DNA from: Clostridia bacterium
GTDB lineage: Bacteria; Bacillota; Clostridia; Lachnospirales; Lachnospiraceae
NCBI GenBank assembly: GCA_009929525.1
Contig: SAAH01000010.1
Span: 1-63,243 of the forward strand
Reading direction: 5' to 3'
DNA length: 63,243 nucleotides
Positions within the stretch are counted from its first letter, which is position 1. Each line of letters begins with the position of its first letter. Below are positions 59,531 through 63,243 of this stretch, one piece after another. The translations under genes and the position numbers were made by a program. The notes beneath the pieces are model-generated. The model had not been told where the DNA came from. It saw nothing but the letters and a program-made list of their open reading frames with translations, and searched no databases.

Positions 59531-60548
59531 CGGATATCTTTTAGAAGAACCACTAAAGACGGATAACAGCGGATTCTCCAAATGGGGATTTGGCAAATTG
59601 GGCGAAAAAGAATATTTTCTAAAGGAATTCCTAAGCCCGGTATATCCGATAGATGAAGCACTTCTGGGTCCGGAACTGACTCAGAAGAAAAAAGATGTAT
59701 GCAATGCTTATGTGACAAAGAAGCAATTGATTTTCAAGACGATCAATGATGCGTCAGATGGAAATCTTGTAAGGATCGAGCACTTTTTCCGATACGGAAG
59801 CAAATATTACATTTCGATGGAAAAAATCGATCCGGTGGCGCTGGTGGATGTTCTCGCTCTTCCGGAGAAAGAGAAAATGGTGATCTGTATGATCCTTGCC
59901 CACAGTATCAGCCGTATGCATCAAGCGGGGCTGATCCATGCAGATATCAAGCTGGACAACATCATTTTCTGCAAAAATGCTGATGGCGGTATCGGTGCCA
60001 AGATCATAGATCTGGATAACTGTTTCTGGGAAAAGGAGCCGCCCAAGGGGGAGGAAGAGATCATGGGAGACCAGATCTACATGGCTCCGGAGACATTTTG
60101 GATGATCGCGCAGGAAGAAGGGACGATCAATCGGAAAATCGATGTATTTGCCCTGGGTCTGCTGTTTCATCAGCTTTTTACAGGTATGCTCCCGGGATTT
60201 GATACCCAAAAGTATCATTATCCTTATGAATCGGTGATCAATGGAAGCAAAATGATCATCAGCAGCCAAGTGATTCGTTTGCCGGCGGAGGTATCCTGGC
60301 TTCTGGAGGGCATGCTTCGCCAGTCTCCGAAGGAAAGACCGGAACTGACAGAAGTTTTTGCGTTATTGCGGAAAGCTTATCAAAGGATGATCAGTCAGGA
60401 AATGATGGCACAGTCTGTAAACCAAAGACCAGCCTATGGAGAACATAACGGTCGTGGCGAGACAGGAGGGACAGGAAGCACTTCGGCGAGACGAAGAGCA
60501 GCGGGAAATAATGGATTTTTCTTCCAGGCCGGTGAAGACGATCTGTAG
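59514..60548 (+). CDS. Ser/Thr protein kinase
   Basis: 344 residues of the Hanks-type fold. The ATP Lys is probably in YFLKEFLSP (about 37-45). The catalytic loop is LIHADIKLDN (HxDxKxxN; about 141-150), and the metal Asp lies in IIDLDNCF (DLD in place of DFG; about 163-170). APE is kept as MAPETFW, and the F-helix as DVFALGLL. The glycine-rich loop is unusual (NSGFSKWGFGKL). There is no TM. The C-terminal ~50 residues are Gly/Arg-rich. Catalytic residues look intact. It forms the phosphatase/kinase/VWA trio with its neighbours. Confidence 0.85.
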   Translation: MAETINGYLLEEPLKTDNSGFSKWGFGKLGEKEYFLKEFLSPVYPIDEALLGPELTQKKKDVCNAYVTKKQLIFKTINDASDGNLVRIEHFFRYGSKYYISMEKIDPVALVDVLALPEKEKMVICMILAHSISRMHQAGLIHADIKLDNIIFCKNADGGIGAKIIDLDNCFWEKEPPKGEEEIMGDQIYMAPETFWMIAQEEGTINRKIDVFALGLLFHQLFTGMLPGFDTQKYHYPYESVINGSKMIISSQVIRLPAEVSWLLEGMLRQSPKERPELTEVFALLRKAYQRMISQEMMAQSVNQRPAYGEHNGRGETGGTGSTSARRRAAGNNGFFFQAGEDDL

Positions 60549-60649
60549 GAGAAAAGACAAGAGTGAGATACAAAAAAGTAAGACCCGAAAGACAGGAAAT
60601 GATAGTAACAAAAAATAAATCATTAAGATACGATTAGGAGGAAAAAAGT

Positions 60650-61348
60650 ATGCAGGGAAATATGCAGGGAAACATTCAGATGACCTACAACGTAGACATG
60701 GTATTTTGTATTGATGCAACGGGAAGTATGAGTCCGGTGATCAATCTGGTAAAAAGCAATGCACTCAACTTCTATAATGATGTGCAGACTATTATGAGCA
60801 AAAAGGGAAAAGTGATCAATTCACTTCGCATCCGTATCATCGCATTCAGAGATTATGTGGCAGACGGCAAAGATGCGATGCTGCTGACGGACTTTTTTGA
60901 ACTGCCGCAGGAGGCAGAGGATTTTGCAAAATGTATCAATAGTATCCGTGCCAAAGGGGGCGGAGACGAACCGGAAGACGGACTGGAAGCGCTGGGTTAT
61001 GCGATCAAATCAAAATGGGCCATGGAAGCGAAGAAAAAACGTCAGATCATCGTCGTATGGACAGACGCATCTACCCATGAGATAGGATTTGCAAGAAATG
61101 AAAGCAATTACCCGCAGAAAATGGCAAAGGATTTTTCAGAGCTGACCAGTTGGTGGGGCAATTCCCAGATGGAAGGCTATATCGATCAGTCCGCAAAACG
61201 TCTGATCCTTTTTGCACCGGAGGCTGCTTACTGGTCACAGGTAGCAGATAACTGGGAAAATGTGATCCATTGTCCTTCTCAGGCTGGAAAAGGCGTGGCA
61301 GAGCTTGATTATCATCAGATCATCGATACGATATCGAATACGATCTAA
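60650..61348 (+). CDS. VWA-domain protein (TerY-like)
   Basis: 232 residues, almost entirely a von Willebrand A domain. The MIDAS motif is FCIDATGSMSP (about 19-29), with further ligands likely in KGGGDEPEDGLEAL (about 104-117) and VVWTDAS (about 141). It has no signal peptide. GGAGGAAAAAAGT precedes the ATG. In the TerY-P triad described by comparative genomics, such a VWA protein goes with a PP2C phosphatase and a kinase, as here. A metal-dependent protein-interaction role is expected. The 101-base gap before it holds no gene. Confidence 0.85.
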   Translation: MQGNMQGNIQMTYNVDMVFCIDATGSMSPVINLVKSNALNFYNDVQTIMSKKGKVINSLRIRIIAFRDYVADGKDAMLLTDFFELPQEAEDFAKCINSIRAKGGGDEPEDGLEALGYAIKSKWAMEAKKKRQIIVVWTDASTHEIGFARNESNYPQKMAKDFSELTSWWGNSQMEGYIDQSAKRLILFAPEAAYWSQVADNWENVIHCPSQAGKGVAELDYHQIIDTISNTI

Positions 61349-61406
61349 ATATTAAATATATGCGTACTTGAATTAATTCTTATCCGCAGTATAAGGGGGC
61401 CAGATT

Positions 61407-63149
61407 ATGGGAAAAAGGAGTTATCCGCACCCGCCTGATTACAGTCTGCTGCCAGGTACTATGGTCGCAGGCCGTTATCTGGTACAGGCATATCTTGGAG
61501 AATCTGAGGAAGCGATATATTATCGGTGCTATGATCAGATGAGAAAAACTGTTGTGGAATTGATGGAATTTTTCCCTGTCGGTCAGGTACAAAGATTCCA
61601 AAGTTCCGGTGATCGAAGGCTGCACCCCATATACGGGCATGAAGAGGAATTTGTACGTGCGGCAAATCATTTTGCAGGCATTTATCCGAATCATGTCCAG
61701 GATCATGGAACGGTGTATGCGGTCAGAACGAATAAAAAGAGTTCTAAAATAGGAATCTTGCTGGTTTCCATGTTTGTTTTGTGCCTGATACTTGGTGTGA
61801 TCATGGAGATAATGAGGTCGGGAAATAGTGGGATACCTGGGGATGAGACACTCACCTATGCCAATGGAGATTATCTTTTTAGACCGGGGATCGAGAATAT
61901 CTGTTATGATGAGGAATCATCAGTGATATATTTCGACCGGATATTGTTAGTGTATCTGGACTCTGAGTTTACCGAAGAGGAGGCAAAACGGTTATCGTCC
62001 ATCGTGAAGGGTGAAGTTGTGGGTGAGGTGAAAGGAATCATGAATATCCTGCAGCTAAAGCTTGCAAAGTCAGACTTCTCCCGGATGGAAGCTTTGGCAG
62101 TTCGATTGATGGAAGAGGAGAATGTACTGTTCGCGGGTTATGATTATCCGACTGTTTTGGAGTCAACAGGACTGCAGGGATATGATTACAACAGGTGGGG
62201 AAAGACAGACCTGGTCTACCCGGGAACTTCCAGGACAGATCCATATACAGAGAAAGTATACTATTGCGAGTTTGATGAGGATTCACCTTCCGGAAATGAA
62301 TGGTGGGCGGAGGCTATCGGTGCATATACGGCGTGGACCTACGCAGAGTACGGTGAAGATTATACAGTGGGGATCATAGACAGCGGCGTGGATATGGATG
62401 ATCCAGAATTAAAAGGAAGAGCAACATCATTAGCAGGGATTGCGAATCATTTGGATTCCCATGGTACTTTTGTAGCAGGGCTCATCGGTGCAGAAGATAA
62501 TAATGATGGCATCAGAGGAGTGGCAGATAATGCGAAGATGCTTACTGCAGACTGGGAGGAAAAACCTCAGGGTGATTCGTTGAGCTATGGATATGATCCG
62601 CTTGAAGACTTAAGGGGATTAAAAAAAACACAATCCGATGATGAAATCCCAGCGAATTATCTGGATTCGGTAGAAATATTTGAGTTACATAAACAAATGC
62701 TGGAGCAGGGCGTAAGAGTGGTCAATGATTCATGGACAAGATACTTGATGCCCGAAAATGAATTTGACCGATGGTACAAATTAGCTCGCATACGGCCGAA
62801 CAATAGACCCGCAGAACATGTGATGACTTATGAAGAATATAAGAGCGCCTATGAATCAGTGAATTACAGAACAGCTTTAGATGCCATGTTATGCATCGAT
62901 CAGTTGATCAAAAGCGGCAAGAAGGATTTTCTTTTTATACAGGCTGCTGGTAATGGATTTGGGAATTACATGATAAATGGTACTGATTCAAAGAATGCCG
63001 GCTACTTTGCTTCTATAACTTCTGAGCACTATGAGCAATTTAACAATTCCTATGATCAACACTTATCTCATACAACTACGATTCCTTTTGAGTTAGTTTA
63101 TGGATATGGGAAACTTACGATTCCTTATGAGGAAATCAGGGAACTATAA
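61407..63149 (+). CDS. Degenerate kinase lobe / TM / subtilase fusion, truncated
   Basis: 580 residues. Residues about 15-100 look like a Hanks-kinase N-lobe (LLPGTMVAGRYLVQAYLGES and LMEFFPVGQVQ), but the glycine loop and Lys are lost. One TM follows (IGILLVSMFVLCLILGVIM, about 113-131). A subtilase (S8) domain then begins: Asp in GIIDSGVDMDD (about 325), His in DSHGTFVAGLIG (about 352) and the oxyanion Asn in AAGNGFG (about 514). The catalytic Ser (GTS) segment is absent. The frame stops after IPYEEIREL, exactly where foreign, insertion-sequence-like DNA starts. The protein is probably inactive as a protease unless its remainder lies beyond. Confidence 0.75.
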   Translation: MGKRSYPHPPDYSLLPGTMVAGRYLVQAYLGESEEAIYYRCYDQMRKTVVELMEFFPVGQVQRFQSSGDRRLHPIYGHEEEFVRAANHFAGIYPNHVQDHGTVYAVRTNKKSSKIGILLVSMFVLCLILGVIMEIMRSGNSGIPGDETLTYANGDYLFRPGIENICYDEESSVIYFDRILLVYLDSEFTEEEAKRLSSIVKGEVVGEVKGIMNILQLKLAKSDFSRMEALAVRLMEEENVLFAGYDYPTVLESTGLQGYDYNRWGKTDLVYPGTSRTDPYTEKVYYCEFDEDSPSGNEWWAEAIGAYTAWTYAEYGEDYTVGIIDSGVDMDDPELKGRATSLAGIANHLDSHGTFVAGLIGAEDNNDGIRGVADNAKMLTADWEEKPQGDSLSYGYDPLEDLRGLKKTQSDDEIPANYLDSVEIFELHKQMLEQGVRVVNDSWTRYLMPENEFDRWYKLARIRPNNRPAEHVMTYEEYKSAYESVNYRTALDAMLCIDQLIKSGKKDFLFIQAAGNGFGNYMINGTDSKNAGYFASITSEHYEQFNNSYDQHLSHTTTIPFELVYGYGKLTIPYEEIREL

Positions 63150-63243
63150 TGGTCTCATAAATTAAGACACTTTTTAAGACAGTTTTTAATGAATCTGATA
63201 TACTAAAAACAGTATGAAAGAAAGGATTCATTGCTATGTCCAG
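63150..63243 (+). mobile_element. Probable left end of an insertion sequence
   Basis: Directly after the truncated subtilase the sequence changes to AATGGTCTCATAAATTAAGA and an AT-rich leader with TATACT, then GAAAGGATTCATTGCT and an ATG at 63236 that starts a gene running off the window. This pattern (interrupted gene, terminal GGTCTCAT-like end, short leader, new start) fits an insertion sequence with its transposase. Only three codons are visible, so the family is not known. Confidence 0.5.

Noticed and set aside
60436-60618. 60-codon frame at the end of the kinase gene
   Set aside because: It overlaps the kinase in another frame, is Lys/Glu-rich by composition only, and has no ribosome site.

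Overview
The window looks like a chromosomal stretch from a gut-type anaerobic Firmicute, most likely a Lachnospiraceae member (Dorea, Blautia or Mediterraneibacter-like). This is an inference from moderate-to-low GC, strong AGGAGG-type ribosome sites, YesM/YesN-type two-component genes, AgaL/GalK sugar loci, soluble iron-sulfur oxidoreductases and several repeat types. No rRNA, tRNA or CRISPR array was seen.

Layout. 1-2700: an IS91-like element with a tyrosine recombinase overlapping a HUH (Y2-type) transposase. 2.7-10.2 kb: a Lon-like AAA ATPase without a protease domain (minus strand), a membrane diguanylate cyclase overlapping a hybrid histidine kinase with two periplasmic-binding-type sensors, and a BCCT transporter. 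10.2-16.4 kb: GH27 and GH4 glycosidases, a 278-bp structured palindrome, ribokinase, and two decayed genes. 16.7-28.4 kb: a continuous energy-metabolism block made of L-lactate dehydrogenase, HdrBCA, FlxD and two iron-sulfur subunits, an FAD/NAD subunit, soluble fumarate reductase FrdBA and class I fumarase alpha/beta. Together these could move electrons from NADH or lactate to ferredoxin and fumarate in the cytoplasm.

28.4-38.5 kb: a repeat-rich intergenic region, a cupin, a GntR-controlled ABC exporter (minus), a carboxylesterase, a dicarboxylate/amino-acid symporter, an AraC regulator (minus) and a three-gene ABC-2 exporter. 38.5-43.5 kb: a LysR remnant, a TauE/SafE exporter and a PatB/MalY C-S lyase (probable sulfur-compound handling), then small minus-strand accessory genes (HD hydrolase, DUF5412-like, DUF2200, a membrane zinc-ribbon protein with a toxin-fold-like tail, a decayed GNAT). 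43.6-53.2 kb: a second copy of the structured palindrome, galactokinase, a YesM/YesN pair, and a sugar ABC importer (lipoprotein plus two permeases) with a beta-propeller glycosidase.

53.3-63.2 kb is the most striking accessory locus. It holds a putative DNA-binding protein, a STAND (NB-ARC/TPR) NTPase, a repeat-tailed membrane protein, two membrane zinc-ribbon proteins, a PP2C phosphatase, a Ser/Thr kinase, a VWA protein, and a degenerate kinase-lobe/TM/subtilase fusion. The phosphatase/kinase/VWA trio resembles the TerY-P triad. The STAND NTPase and the membrane protease suggest a signalling or conflict system. The protease is cut off at the right edge, before its catalytic serine, by what looks like the end of an insertion sequence.

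Intergenic regions carry many clear terminators, several good sigma-A-type promoters and operator-like inverted repeats, and at least two repeat families. In the 274-278 bp palindrome the two copies differ by compensatory base changes, which implies that the fold itself is conserved.
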